Source: Pseudoneobacillus rhizosphaerae (GTDB taxonomy: Bacteria; Bacillota; Bacilli; Bacillales; Cytobacillaceae). Taken from it: a stretch of DNA of 64,000 nt. The DNA lies in assembly GCF_917563885.1 (NCBI RefSeq), contig NZ_CAKJTG010000002.1:124001-188000 (forward strand). Direction: 5' to 3'. This document shows, piece by piece, positions 47,469-55,369 of the stretch (position 1 is its first letter; every line of letters starts with the position of its first letter). The translations under genes and the position numbers were made by a program. Under the pieces are notes generated by a model. It made no database searches. It was not told the DNA's origin and saw only the letters and a list, made by a program, of their open reading frames with translations.

Positions 47469-48218
47469 ATGAAAGTAAGACAAGATGCATGGACAGATGA
47501 AGATGATTTATTGTTGGCAGAAACGGTTTTAAGGCATGTTAGAGAAGGAAGCACACAGCTGAACGCCTTCGAAGAAGTAGGAGACAAGTTAAACAGGACT
47601 TCTGCAGCCTGTGGTTTTCGATGGAATGCAGTAGTTCGACACCGTTATGAAAAGGCTTTATCCCTTTCTAAAAAGCAACGCAAGCAAAAGAATCGTATTC
47701 TTGGCAAGGATCAAGGCGGAAAGAAGAAACTATTATATACTCCTCCAGTTACTCCTTTAGAAGAATTAGAGACAATGGTTGAGATTGGTGAGCTTAATAT
47801 GGTAGAAGCTGAGGACGTTAACATACCAACCGAGGTTCCTATGTATCAAATTAGCCAACCAAAGCAGGTAACACAGCCACAATACATGCCACAACCTCGC
47901 GATTCTTCTACTCTTACAATGGATAGGGTTATTAGCTTCTTGCAAAATATTGGTCAATCCAATTTGCAAAGGGATGCCCTAAAAAGTGAGAATGGAAGAT
48001 TGCAATTAGAAATTGCAGAATTGCGCAAACGTAATGCCGAATTAGAAGCTAGAGTGAACGAATTAGAGCAGCAAACAGACATGGTTCAAGAAGATTACGA
48101 AACATTAATGAAAATCATGAATCGCGCTAGAAAACTAGTTCTTTTTGAAGAAGAAGAACGCCCAGCCACTAAATTCAAAATGGACCGAAATGGTAATTTA
48201 GAAAAGGTTGCTGAATAA
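47469..48218 (+). CDS. rsfA: Prespore-specific transcriptional regulator RsfA
   Basis: 249-residue regulator of sigma-F-dependent genes in the forespore. N-terminal Myb/SANT-like DNA-binding domain (about 1-60: QDAWTDEDDLLLAETVLRHV, GDKLNRTSAACGFRWNAVVR), a basic stretch KKQRKQKNR, a Q/P-rich linker, and a C-terminal leucine-rich coiled coil (about 165-215). AGGGAG precedes the ATG at 47469; the frame opens earlier at 47427. The place between ywfO and lipL matches B. subtilis. An unusual tandem array lies upstream. Confidence 0.94.
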   Translation: MKVRQDAWTDEDDLLLAETVLRHVREGSTQLNAFEEVGDKLNRTSAACGFRWNAVVRHRYEKALSLSKKQRKQKNRILGKDQGGKKKLLYTPPVTPLEELETMVEIGELNMVEAEDVNIPTEVPMYQISQPKQVTQPQYMPQPRDSSTLTMDRVISFLQNIGQSNLQRDALKSENGRLQLEIAELRKRNAELEARVNELEQQTDMVQEDYETLMKIMNRARKLVLFEEEERPATKFKMDRNGNLEKVAE

Positions 48219-48263
48219 ATAGAAAAGCATTTTTTGGGAGAGAGAAACTTAGCAACATCCTTT

Positions 48264-48298
48264 AAAATAGGGACTGCCATTTAACGGCAGTCCCTTTT
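48264..48298. terminator. Bidirectional terminator between rsfA and lipL
   Basis: GGGACTGCC and GGCAGTCCC pair around ATTTAAC, with CTTTTAG on the plus side and CTATTTTAAA on the minus side. It serves converging rsfA and lipL. Confidence 0.88.
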
Positions 48299-48300
48299 AG

Positions 48301-49143
48301 CTATTCTATATTCAGCATTTTCGCATTTCTTTCCACTACTCTTTTAAAATAGCCATCAAATAAAGTGATTTCATAGGATGTTAACATTCCTGCTGAAATT
48401 TGTTCACTATGATTTTTTAAAGTCGTCAAAAACCTCAGCATCACATCTTGAATTGAAAGTTCTACTTGTAACAGCTCCGATAAGGAAGCCATAACCTCTG
48501 GATTTATGTCAGGATAAGTGAATTTCGTAGGCTGGTTTTTTTTAGCAATCGAATAGAAGTTATCAATTAGCTTCGCCCGATCACTCCCACTCCCGTTTAC
48601 ACAAAGATAAATTTGAACAGCGACGCCATTCCGTAATCGACGCTGCGATATACCCGCGAACTTTTGGCCATTGATGCTTAGATCAAAGCTTCCTGGACAA
48701 TAGGAACCCGTAATTTCCCGCGCTTCAATGTTGCAATTGAAGTCCTTAAACATTTCCTTTACGAGCTGCCACATAGCGTCATAGCCACTATCAATATCTA
48801 TTTTTCTTTCCATTTCTCGAAAAATGAGGGTTAAATTTAATACCCCTTCATCAAGAACTACTGCTAAACCACCTGAATTGCGAACAATATATTGATAGCC
48901 TTGCTGCTCCAGGTATTGCAGTCCTTCTGTTAAAAAAGGTAGTTTCGAATCATGAATCCCTAAAACAATCGTTTGATGGTGGACCCATGCTCTAGCCGTC
49001 GACGGCGATTCGCCATTTCCAACCGCTTCACATAAAGTATCGTCTGTACCAAATGATTGCAGGGCATGGAAATGTGGACCTACACTCGACTGGTCGATGA
49101 TTCGCCAATGGAGTTGGTGTAAAAGAGGGTTTTCAGTCGTCAT
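48301..49143 (-). CDS. lipL: Octanoyl-[GcvH]:protein N-octanoyltransferase
   Basis: Amidotransferase that moves octanoyl/lipoyl groups from GcvH to E2 subunits. 280 residues with the BPL/LplA/LipB fold: [21 protein letters not shown] in part, the catalytic cysteine in [24 protein letters not shown] (about residue 148; GSYCPG), and [11 protein letters not shown]. Place between rsfA and pta matches ywfL. It converges with rsfA. A three-unit 21-bp array lies in its upstream region. Confidence 0.94.
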   Translation of the reverse strand: MTTENPLLHQLHWRIIDQSSVGPHFHALQSFGTDDTLCEAVGNGESPSTARAWVHHQTIVLGIHDSKLPFLTEGLQYLEQQGYQYIVRNSGGLAVVLDEGVLNLTLIFREMERKIDIDSGYDAMWQLVKEMFKDFNCNIEAREITGSYCPGSFDLSINGQKFAGISQRRLRNGVAVQIYLCVNGSGSDRAKLIDNFYSIAKKNQPTKFTYPDINPEVMASLSELLQVELSIQDVMLRFLTTLKNHSEQISAGMLTSYEITLFDGYFKRVVERNAKMLNIE

Positions 49144-49259
49144 CGTTGAATTCTCCTCAATTTAAATGAATATATCTTAGTATATCAAAAAAAAGTGGTG
49201 TTTACTTAGTCTTTCGAATTGGAATAAAGTTACTTATGTATGACAATTTTGTGAAAAAT

Positions 49260-49315
49260 GCGCAAAACCTATGAAAATCGGCGCAATGAGCAGCAAAAAT
49301 AGCGTAAAAAAGAAA
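49260..49315. repeat. 21-bp phased array, header GCGCAA, three units
   Basis: GCGCAA at 49260 and 49281, and GCGTAA at 49302, exactly 21 bp apart. The bases following alternate AAAC, TGAG, AAAA. It lies between lipL and the pta stop, and its last unit runs into the pta terminator. Same period and alternation as the arrays at 7180 and 30746, with a different header. Confidence 0.7.
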
Positions 49316-49352
49316 TAAGACCTTCCCCGAACCTCAATTCGAGTAGGTCTTA
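49306..49352 (-). terminator. Intrinsic terminator after pta
   Basis: TAAGACCT and AGGTCTTA close a long partly paired loop, followed by TTTCTTTTTT on the minus strand, 13 bp past the pta stop. Confidence 0.8.
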
Positions 49353-49365
49353 ATTCTAAATAACC

Positions 49366-50337
49366 CTATAAACTCTGCGCCGCCGTAATCAACGCCAATT
49401 TATATACATCCTCTTCATTACATCCACGTGATAAATCGTTCACCGGCTTATTTAAGCCTTGTAGAATCGGGCCAACAGCTTCGAATCCGCCTAAGCGCTG
49501 CGCAATTTTATAACCAATATTACCCGCTTCTAAACTAGGGAAAATAAACACATTGGCATCGCCTTTAATAATCGAATCTGGTGCCTTAGCCTTCGCCACA
49601 GAAGGTACAAAAGCGGCATCGAACTGAAACTCACCATCTAAAACTAACATAGGGTTACGACGTTTTGCCTCTTCCACTGCCTCAGAAACCTTATCTGTCT
49701 CAGGAGATTTCGCTGAACCCTTCGTTGAAAAGCTTAACATCGCCACTCTTGGCTCAATATCAAACATGTCAGCTGTTTTTGCACTTTCAATTGCAATTTC
49801 AGCTAAATCCTGACTATCCGGAGAAATATTAATCGCGCAATCAGCGAATACGTACTTTTCATCTTCGCGAACCATAATAAACACACCAGATGTTTTGCGT
49901 ACGCCATCTTTTGTTTTAATAATTTGCAAGGCTGGTCGAACGGTATCTGCTGTTGAATGAGCAGCCCCACTCACCAAGCCATGAGCTTGATTGGTATGTA
50001 CGAGCATGGTGCCAAAGTAGTTTTCATCTAGCAAAATCTTACGTGCGTCCTCCTCCGATGCTTTTCCTTTTCGTCTCTCTACAAAGGACGTAACTAAATC
50101 ATCGAATTGGCCGAAGTTCGCCGGATCATAGATCTCGACAGAATCTAAGGATATGCCAAGTTCACTAGCCTTACCCTTTATTTCTTGTTCATTACCTATT
50201 AAAATTGGAGTCAAAATATTTTCAGCCGCTAATCGGCTAGACGCCTTCAAAATACGCTCATCTGTCCCTTCAGGAAAGACAATTTTCAATTCCTTTCCTG
50301 TCACCTTTGTTTTTAAACCTGTAAATAAATCACTCAT
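49366..50337 (-). CDS. pta: Phosphate acetyltransferase
   Basis: Interconverts acetyl-CoA and acetyl phosphate for overflow metabolism. 323 residues, the short (catalytic-domain only) Pta of Firmicutes. Motifs: KIVFPEGTDERIL, GMLVHTN-like GTMLVHTNQAHGLVSGAAHSTADTVRPALQI in parts, ADCAINISPDSQDLAEIAIESA and NVFIFPSLEAGNIGYKIAQRL. In B. subtilis pta is activated by CcpA; here a palindrome TGAAAGAG-AC-CTCTTTCA lies upstream (50398-50415) but is not a standard cre. Confidence 0.97.
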   Translation of the reverse strand: MSDLFTGLKTKVTGKELKIVFPEGTDERILKASSRLAAENILTPILIGNEQEIKGKASELGISLDSVEIYDPANFGQFDDLVTSFVERRKGKASEEDARKILLDENYFGTMLVHTNQAHGLVSGAAHSTADTVRPALQIIKTKDGVRKTSGVFIMVREDEKYVFADCAINISPDSQDLAEIAIESAKTADMFDIEPRVAMLSFSTKGSAKSPETDKVSEAVEEAKRRNPMLVLDGEFQFDAAFVPSVAKAKAPDSIIKGDANVFIFPSLEAGNIGYKIAQRLGGFEAVGPILQGLNKPVNDLSRGCNEEDVYKLALITAAQSL

Positions 50338-50369
50338 TGTATAACCTCCTCAAGACTTTTCACCTAATA

Positions 50370-50415
50370 AGCATACTCTTCCGAATGGAAATTTCAATGA
50401 AAGAGACCTCTTTCA
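50370..50415 (-). promoter_or_regulatory. Candidate pta promoter with upstream palindrome
   Basis: TTGAAA (50392-50397) and TATGCT (50370-50375) are 16 bp apart on the minus strand. Immediately upstream, 50398-50415 is an 8+8 bp perfect inverted repeat TGAAAGAG-GT-CTCTTTCA (minus reading), about 43 bp before the expected start. It could be an activator site. It lacks the central CG of cre boxes. Confidence 0.45.
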
Positions 50416-50445
50416 CATGAAATGTTCACTTTTTTGTAAAAATTA

Positions 50446-50505
50446 AACCCAAAATCAGCTCACTTTTATTATTCTAACCCAAAATTGATTTTCTCAATTC
50501 GTGTG
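50446..50505. repeat. Two-unit 30-bp repeat upstream of hemQ
   Basis: AACCCAAAAT at 50446 and 50476, exactly 30 bp apart; the following 20 bases of the two units are diverged. It recalls the header-plus-diverged-body layout of the other arrays, but two units are weak evidence. Confidence 0.4.
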
Positions 50506-50577
50506 TTTACAATCGTGTCTTGTGGTGAAACTATGATATAGTGATGATGTACATAGAATTTTTTAGGAGTGATTGTA

Positions 50578-51321
50578 ATGTCTGAAGCAGCACAAACCCT
50601 TGATGGCTGGTATTGCCTTCACGATTTCCGTACTGTCGATTGGACGACGTGGAAAATGCTTTCTAGTGATGAGCGCCAAAGTGCCATTCACGAGTTTTTA
50701 AACCTCGTAGAAAAATGGAATAGTACACAAACCCGCAAAGAAGGCAGTCATGCACTTTATAACATTGTTGGTCAAAAAGCCGACTTTATGATGATGATTT
50801 TACGTCCTACAATGGAAGAATTAAATGCCATTGAAACAGAATTTAATAAAACCAAATTAGCTGAATACACGATTCCCGTTCATTCATATGTTTCTGTAGT
50901 CGAGTTGAGCAATTATTTACCTCAAGGACAGGACCCGTACCAAAGCCCAGAAGTTCTGGCTAGACTTTATCCGATTCTACCAAAAGCAAAATACGTTTGT
51001 TTCTATCCAATGGATAAAAAGCGTCAAGGTGAAGATAACTGGTACATGCTTCCGATGGATGAGCGCAAAAAATTGATGCGCAGCCATGGTATGATTGGTC
51101 GCGGCTATGCTGGTAAGGTGAAGCAAATCATCACTGGTTCAGTTGGCTTCGATGATTACGAGTGGGGCGTAACGTTATTCTCTGAAGATGTTCTTCAGTT
51201 TAAAAAGCTTGTATACGAAATGCGTTTTGATGAAGTAAGTGCTCGTTACGGTGAATTCGGAGCATTCTTTGTCGGACATATCTTACATGAAGATGCTGTA
51301 GCCAAATTTCTTCATATTTAA
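50578..51321 (+). CDS. hemQ: Coproheme decarboxylase HemQ
   Basis: Completes heme b synthesis in Firmicutes by oxidative decarboxylation of coproheme. 247 residues from the ATG at 50578 (GGAG 8 nt upstream). Chlorite-dismutase-like fold; [19 protein letters not shown] carries the catalytic tyrosine and lysine, [19 protein letters not shown] the proximal heme histidine, and [12 protein letters not shown] the signature near 190. Located between pta and gerQ as ywfI. Confidence 0.96.
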   Translation: MSEAAQTLDGWYCLHDFRTVDWTTWKMLSSDERQSAIHEFLNLVEKWNSTQTRKEGSHALYNIVGQKADFMMMILRPTMEELNAIETEFNKTKLAEYTIPVHSYVSVVELSNYLPQGQDPYQSPEVLARLYPILPKAKYVCFYPMDKKRQGEDNWYMLPMDERKKLMRSHGMIGRGYAGKVKQIITGSVGFDDYEWGVTLFSEDVLQFKKLVYEMRFDEVSARYGEFGAFFVGHILHEDAVAKFLHI

Positions 51322-51336
51322 AACTTATTTACCGGT

Positions 51337-51370
51337 CTCATAGTCAACAATTGACTATGAGTTTTTTTTT
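51337..51370 (+). terminator. Intrinsic terminator after hemQ
   Basis: CTCATAGTCAA and TTGACTATGAG form a strong stem with a CAA-type loop, followed by nine T residues. Confidence 0.93.
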
Positions 51371-51371
51371 G

Positions 51372-51401
51372 TCATAACTTCCTCATTTCCTTCATAAATA
51401 T
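51372..51401 (+). promoter_or_regulatory. Candidate sigma-E promoter of gerQ
   Basis: TCATA (51372-51376), 16 bp, then CATAAATAT (51393-51401). It agrees with sigma-E consensus (ATA ... CATANNNT). gerQ is a mother-cell sigma-E gene in B. subtilis. A start near 51409 would exclude the upstream GTG at 51408 as the initiation codon. Confidence 0.5.
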
Positions 51402-51506
51402 CTGTTAGTGGGTTTATTACAAGCTATTACAAATTGGGGGGAAAATGCCCAAATGTATATGAATTATGGGAAAAAGCAATGCTATCAATGCTCAGGAGGG
51501 AATGCT

Positions 51507-51998
51507 ATGTATCCAAACCAATACCCAGGTTATCAGCCATACCAAGGAGGACAAGGAGGTCAACAACCTTCCTACATGCAACAACCACAATTTAATTTTC
51601 CACCGCCACAGACTGGTGGAATGATGCCACTACAGGGTGGAATGATGCCTCCAGGAACAGGTCAAACACCAACAGCATCACCACAAACGGGGGCGCAGGT
51701 TCCAGGTATGCTACCGATTGAAGAATCTTACATTGAAAATATTCTTCGCTTAAACAAAGGAAAGTTAGTAACGGTTTATGCTACGTTTGAAAATAACTCT
51801 CAGTGGAATGCGAAAATTTTTAAAGGGATAATCGAAGCTGCAGGAAGAGACCATTTAATTTTGAGCGATCCACAAACTGGTCAACGTGTCCTATTACCAA
51901 TGCTATACTTAGATTATGTGACGTTTGATGAAGAAATTGAATATGAATATCCATTTGCGGCAGGTGGCCCTAGCTTAAGCAACTTCCCACCACGATAA
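51507..51998 (+). CDS. gerQ: Spore coat protein GerQ
   Basis: Coat protein that localises the cortex hydrolase CwlJ and is cross-linked by transglutaminase in B. subtilis. 163 residues from the ATG at 51507, which has AGGAGGG 6 nt upstream. A Q/P/G/Y-rich N-terminal half (about 1-70) precedes a conserved domain (IEESYIENILRLNKGKLVTVYATFENNSQWNAK in parts, LLPMLYLDYVTFDEEIEYE). In this reading the N-terminus MYPNQYPGYQPYQ has no lysine, although Lys2, Lys4 and Lys5 are the cross-linked residues in B. subtilis. An ATG at 51453 would add CYQCSGG and a KK pair but has a poorer ribosome site. Confidence 0.92.
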   Translation: MYPNQYPGYQPYQGGQGGQQPSYMQQPQFNFPPPQTGGMMPLQGGMMPPGTGQTPTASPQTGAQVPGMLPIEESYIENILRLNKGKLVTVYATFENNSQWNAKIFKGIIEAAGRDHLILSDPQTGQRVLLPMLYLDYVTFDEEIEYEYPFAAGGPSLSNFPPR

Positions 51999-52003
51999 CT
52001 AAG

Positions 52004-52035
52004 AAGGACTAAATCGCTATGATTTAGTCCTTTTT
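52004..52035. terminator. Bidirectional terminator between gerQ and the CBO0543 gene
   Basis: AAGGACTAAATC and GATTTAGTCCTT pair around GCTAT, followed by TTTG on the plus side. The right arm includes the last codons and stop of the converging membrane protein gene. Confidence 0.9.
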
Positions 52036-52596
52036 GTATCTCTTTTCCACCCATAAAAAGACATCCACAATCACTTTTGCCAAAATGATCACGATAGTGT
52101 AAGAAATAAAAAGGTGTAAATAATTTATTTCCTTAAACATTCTAAACATACCCATTCCAACAAGCATAGGTTTAAAGCCAAATGAAATAATAGCTGCAAC
52201 GATAATTGTATAAACGTAGTAGTTTTTTTTGTGATTTAACGTATATTGGTATACTAGAATAAAAATTATAGGAATCAAACTAGTATCTAATGCTAGTCCA
52301 GGGAGGATTGGGAATATCGGGAATGGGTAGTTCCAGTACCCCATATTTCTCCCATATGCGTCGGTATAGGCAAATAACATGTGAAAACTATACCCATAAA
52401 AACCGAGAAAGAACAATTTACTCTTATCTATTTTAAAGAACAAAATGATTAAAGGTACAACAAGAAAGGTAACCATCAACCAAAATTCGAAGGAAAGATA
52501 GATCTCATTATCTTTCCAATAACTAATTAATGCATGATGAGCCTCCTCATTTAATTTTACCGTTTTATCAAATTCCTTTACTAAACCCTTTGACAA
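52024..52596 (-). CDS. CBO0543-type multi-pass membrane protein
   Basis: 190-residue protein with five to six hydrophobic helices (about 35-55, 62-80, 98-118, 125-145, 155-180) and the family-like segment FSFHMLFAYTDAYGRNMGYWNYPFPIFPILPG in pieces (YTDAYGR, GYWNYP). It belongs with the CBO0543 family of unknown function that is common and often multicopy in Bacillaceae. The start is a TTG at 52596. It is not part of the B. subtilis gerQ-ywdK order, so it is probably an insertion. Its 3' end lies in a terminator stem. Confidence 0.75.
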   Translation of the reverse strand: MSKGLVKEFDKTVKLNEEAHHALISYWKDNEIYLSFEFWLMVTFLVVPLIILFFKIDKSKLFFLGFYGYSFHMLFAYTDAYGRNMGYWNYPFPIFPILPGLALDTSLIPIIFILVYQYTLNHKKNYYVYTIIVAAIISFGFKPMLVGMGMFRMFKEINYLHLFISYTIVIILAKVIVDVFLWVEKRYKKD

Positions 52597-52672
52597 ATGT
52601 AATCATTCCTTTAATTAACTTAATACTTTATTTTAACCTCATTATGATTTGCATATCCTAAATTTATACAAA

Positions 52673-52702
52673 GAAAAAGTCTGGCGAATTAGTGCCAGAC
52701 TT
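52673..52702 (-). terminator. Intrinsic terminator after ywdK
   Basis: AAGTCTGGC and GCCAGACTT pair around ACTAATTC, followed by TTTCTTTG on the minus strand, 5 bp past the ywdK stop. Confidence 0.9.
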
Positions 52703-52707
52703 GTGTT

Positions 52708-53079
52708 TTATAAATATTTAACTGCAACTATTATTAAAAGGATCCAAGCAGCTAAAAAAGCTACTCCTCCTAAAGGTGTTACTGCTCCCAAAATACTAAT
52801 CTTCGTTACACTCAAAACATACAAGCTGCCCGAAAATAAGATTATTCCAATAAACATTAACCAACCTGACCATGATAATAGCGAGTTAGCAGGTAATTTC
52901 CCAAGAAGCACTGCAATAATCAATAATCCTGTAGCATGGAACATCTGGTACGTAACCCCAGTTTTCCACGTTTCTAAATACTTCGGCTCGAGCTTTCCTT
53001 CTAATCCATGTGCCCCAAAAGCCCCTAACGCAACAGCTAAAAAGGCATTTATCGCTCCTAAAATAAGAAATATTTTCAT
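52708..53079 (-). CDS. ywdK: DUF423 membrane protein (YwdK)
   Basis: 123-residue membrane protein of four helices with the DUF423 hallmarks: FLAVALGAFGAHGLEGKL (near 15), WKTGVTYQMFHATGLLI (near 42) and a C-terminal TPLGGVAFLAAWILL. Function unknown. It follows ywdI by 16 bp and is co-transcribed with it, as in B. subtilis. Confidence 0.92.
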   Translation of the reverse strand: MKIFLILGAINAFLAVALGAFGAHGLEGKLEPKYLETWKTGVTYQMFHATGLLIIAVLLGKLPANSLLSWSGWLMFIGIILFSGSLYVLSVTKISILGAVTPLGGVAFLAAWILLIIVAVKYL

Positions 53080-53095
53080 CCCTTAATCCCCCTTT

Positions 53096-53368
53096 TTAAA
53101 AATCAAATAACGATTCTCCATTCGCTTCCTCTTCTTCAAGCTTTTTAACGGTAAGCGATGCAGGTGTAATGGTTTGAATTTGTGGTTGTAAAGCTACAAC
53201 CTCTGGCAAACCTCGAACCGATCCCGACTCTGTATCGTCCAAAATAAGCTCACAAAGTATTTTTATTGAATGAACGTTTTCTCGTAATTTCGCTGTCCCT
53301 TCAGCCTGCTTCGCTTTATGTAATTCGCTTTCCATTTTCTTCAGTAGCTGTTCCACAGAAATCGACAT
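53096..53368 (-). CDS. ywdI: YwdI family protein
   Basis: 90-residue soluble protein beginning MSISVEQLLKKMESELHKA. It is mostly helical in the first half (charged, heptad-like) with a short hydrophobic VALQPQIQTITPASLTV segment and acidic tail. Matches YwdI/DUF5327 by size and place. The ATG at 53368 is preferred; the codon at 53377 overlaps GAGGG. Function unknown. It marks the right end of the B. subtilis-like block. Confidence 0.82.
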   Translation of the reverse strand: MSISVEQLLKKMESELHKAKQAEGTAKLRENVHSIKILCELILDDTESGSVRGLPEVVALQPQIQTITPASLTVKKLEEEEANGESLFDF

Positions 53369-53483
53369 AATCCTCATTCCCTCATCTTTACTCTCCTATT
53401 ATTTAACCACAACCATAGCCAATTCTCCAACATTCAAAACCAAGCTGTAAAATCATGTCTGTAGAAAACTGTCCTAATATCAA

Positions 53484-53499
53484 TGTTTCACGTGAAACA
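53484..53499. promoter_or_regulatory. parS site
   Basis: TGTTTCACGTGAAACA is a perfect 16-bp palindrome and an exact match to the Bacillus parS consensus TGTTNCACGTGAAACA. Spo0J (ParB) loads there and recruits SMC/condensin for origin segregation. It lies between ywdI and the molybdenum cofactor operon; B. subtilis has a parS at about 330 degrees, close to this gene block. Confidence 0.95.
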
Positions 53500-53590
53500 T
53501 GTCGAAATATAAAGAGCGGAAGCACCTTGTTCAAGAAAAAAAGGTTCTATTTTCCCCTCGAGGGGGCTAGGCGCTGGAGCTGGATTGCGC

Positions 53591-53626
53591 AAAAAACAAA
53601 ACGAGACAACCCTAATGGTTGCCTCG
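53591..53626 (-). terminator. Terminator of the fdh-mo operon
   Basis: CGAGGCAACC and GGTTGTCTCG pair around ATTAG, followed by TTTTGTTTTTTG on the minus strand, 10 bp past the last gene. Confidence 0.92.
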
Positions 53627-53635
53627 CCTACTCTC

Positions 53636-54655
53636 CTACCCTAATATCCGCTGATAAATCGCCTTTGCCTGTGTTAAATCCTTTGTCCCATGTATTAATG
53701 CTCGACCGTCATTAAAAATAACGAGACGGTTTTCCTCCCACTCTACTGAAACGAGATAGGGATTTCCTTTTACTTCATAGCCAAGATGTTTTAGTTTCTC
53801 AGCTAATTCACTCAATACCAAATTTTGAACCTTTGGAGGCCGAACTTGAACCGTATCTCGACCACAAAGAACAGTTGTCTTCGTATGATTTTCTACATCT
53901 AAATACGGGTACGTAGGATTCTCTCCACAGGAAAGACATGTTGCCCTTTTGGCTTTCCCCATCTTCATCGTCGAATATTGATTTCTCCAGACGTCAAAGC
54001 TGACAAACGATGTTCTTACCGCGTCCCAATCCTCGACCAATATTTTCAGCGCTTCTGCTGTTTGATGGGCAATCACCATTTGCACGTTTGGGCCGATAAT
54101 TCCATTTGTATCACAGGTCATCCCTTGCATCGGAATCGCTTGTAGTAAACAATTTAAGCATGGCGTTTTCCCTGGTAAAATGGTAAAGCTCATCCCAAAG
54201 CTACCGACACATGCACCATAAATCCATGGGAGCTGGTATTTTTGCGAAATATCATTGATCATCATTCGCGTTTCAAAATTATCGGTAGCATCAATGATTA
54301 AATCCACATCGCCTACCAAATCCTGCAGCATTTCAATATTTGCATCACCGATAATTGGCCGAATCTCAACAGAAGAATCAATCGCATGTAATCTTTTATA
54401 GGCTGCAGCTGCTTTCGGCAGTTTTTCCAAAACATCCTCTTCCGTATATAATTGCTGACGTTGAAGATTGCTAGCTTCGACATAATCGCGATCAATAATG
54501 GTCAATCTACCTATGCCTGCCCGAGTGAGTACCTCCGCATTCGCCGACCCAAGTGCACCAGCGCCAATTAACAGTACATGCTTGGAACGTATTTTCCTTT
54601 GTCCTTCTTTACCGATTGGCTGAAAAAGTTCTTGTCTTGAATGTCGATCATGCAT
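53636..54655 (-). CDS. moeB: MoeB/ThiF-type sulfur carrier adenylyltransferase
   Basis: E1-like enzyme that adenylates the C-terminal Gly-Gly of MoaD so it can be sulfurated. 339 residues: nucleotide-binding GAGALGSANAEVL (near 31), the D-x-(E)-x-R-N-type IDRDYVEASNLQRQQLY, DNFETRMMINDI, the active cysteine in MQGMTCDTNGIIGP, and zinc cysteines CLNC and CLSCGENP. A C-terminal extension (about 265-339) resembles the short domain of Bacillus MoeB/ThiF. The moaD neighbour makes MoeB more likely than ThiF. Last gene of the operon. Confidence 0.92.
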   Translation of the reverse strand: MHDRHSRQELFQPIGKEGQRKIRSKHVLLIGAGALGSANAEVLTRAGIGRLTIIDRDYVEASNLQRQQLYTEEDVLEKLPKAAAAYKRLHAIDSSVEIRPIIGDANIEMLQDLVGDVDLIIDATDNFETRMMINDISQKYQLPWIYGACVGSFGMSFTILPGKTPCLNCLLQAIPMQGMTCDTNGIIGPNVQMVIAHQTAEALKILVEDWDAVRTSFVSFDVWRNQYSTMKMGKAKRATCLSCGENPTYPYLDVENHTKTTVLCGRDTVQVRPPKVQNLVLSELAEKLKHLGYEVKGNPYLVSVEWEENRLVIFNDGRALIHGTKDLTQAKAIYQRILG

Positions 54656-54675
54656 GTTTTAGAACCTCCCCGCAA

Positions 54676-54909
54676 TCAGCCACCACTTACCGGTGGAATA
54701 AAAGCAATCGTGTCGCCTTCTTGAATTACCTCATCGTCTGTAGCAAACTCTTCATTAATAGCCGTCATGACCGTATCAAAATTTTGCAGACCAAATTGCT
54801 CGCTGATTAATTCCTTTAAATCGGCAACCGTTTTTCCAGAAGCCGCAAATTCAACTGACTCTACTCCAGCACTATCACGTAAATGAGCAAAAAATAAAAC
54901 TTTATTCAC
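54676..54909 (-). CDS. moaD: Molybdopterin synthase sulfur carrier subunit
   Basis: 77-residue ubiquitin-like protein ending in the required Gly-Gly (FIPPVSGG), which carries the thiocarboxylate sulfur for dithiolene formation. The GTG at 54909 is chosen: AGGAGGGGG lies 6 nt upstream, and it gives the family N-terminus (M)NKVLFFAHLRDSAG. It overlaps the 3' end of moaE by 8 bp, consistent with 1:1 coupled translation of the synthase subunits. Confidence 0.95.
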   Translation of the reverse strand: MNKVLFFAHLRDSAGVESVEFAASGKTVADLKELISEQFGLQNFDTVMTAINEEFATDDEVIQEGDTIAFIPPVSGG

Positions 54910-55369
54910 CCAAATCCCCCTCCTCTGGTTTTCCACTTGGATAGGCAACAGTCTCTAGCTGATTTCCAATCCATTCTTGACCATCTTCCCAATGCTCTTT
55001 TTTCCAAATTGGAACAATTTCCTTGATTCGTTCAATCGCATAGCGGTTTGCCTCATAGGCATCTGCACGGTGTGGTGTCGAAACGGCAATAACGACGGCA
55101 ATATCGGTAATATCTAGCTTCCCAACGCGGTGAGTGATGGCAACCTTCGAGCCTGGCCAACGTTCTTCTATTTCCGTGCCAATTTGTGCTAGTTTTTTAA
55201 CCGCCATCGGCTCATAGGCTTCATACACCAAATATAGCGTCTTTTTTCCATGGGTCAGTTCTCTGACGGTGCCAATAAACGTCGTAATCGCACCCGCTTC
55301 ACGTTGAATCACTTTATCGATAACCGATTGAGTATTAATCGGATCCTTTGCTATTTCAAAAAATTTCAT
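54902..55369 (-). CDS. moaE: Molybdopterin synthase catalytic subunit
   Basis: Large subunit of molybdopterin synthase, converting precursor Z (cPMP) to molybdopterin with MoaD. 155 residues; motifs GAITTFIGTVRELTHGK, LVYEAYEPMAVKKLAQIG, ITHRVGKLDITDIAVVIAVS and the active-site lysine region VPIWKKEHWEDG. Sits between the MoeA-like gene and moaD without gaps. Confidence 0.96.
   Translation of the reverse strand: MKFFEIAKDPINTQSVIDKVIQREAGAITTFIGTVRELTHGKKTLYLVYEAYEPMAVKKLAQIGTEIEERWPGSKVAITHRVGKLDITDIAVVIAVSTPHRADAYEANRYAIERIKEIVPIWKKEHWEDGQEWIGNQLETVAYPSGKPEEGDLGE

Noticed and set aside
53554-53590. Repeat-like segment GGGGGCTAGGCGCTGGAGCTGG before the operon terminator
   Set aside because: It shares words with other Bacillus intergenic repeats (and with 33195-33225), but too short to assign to a family within this window.
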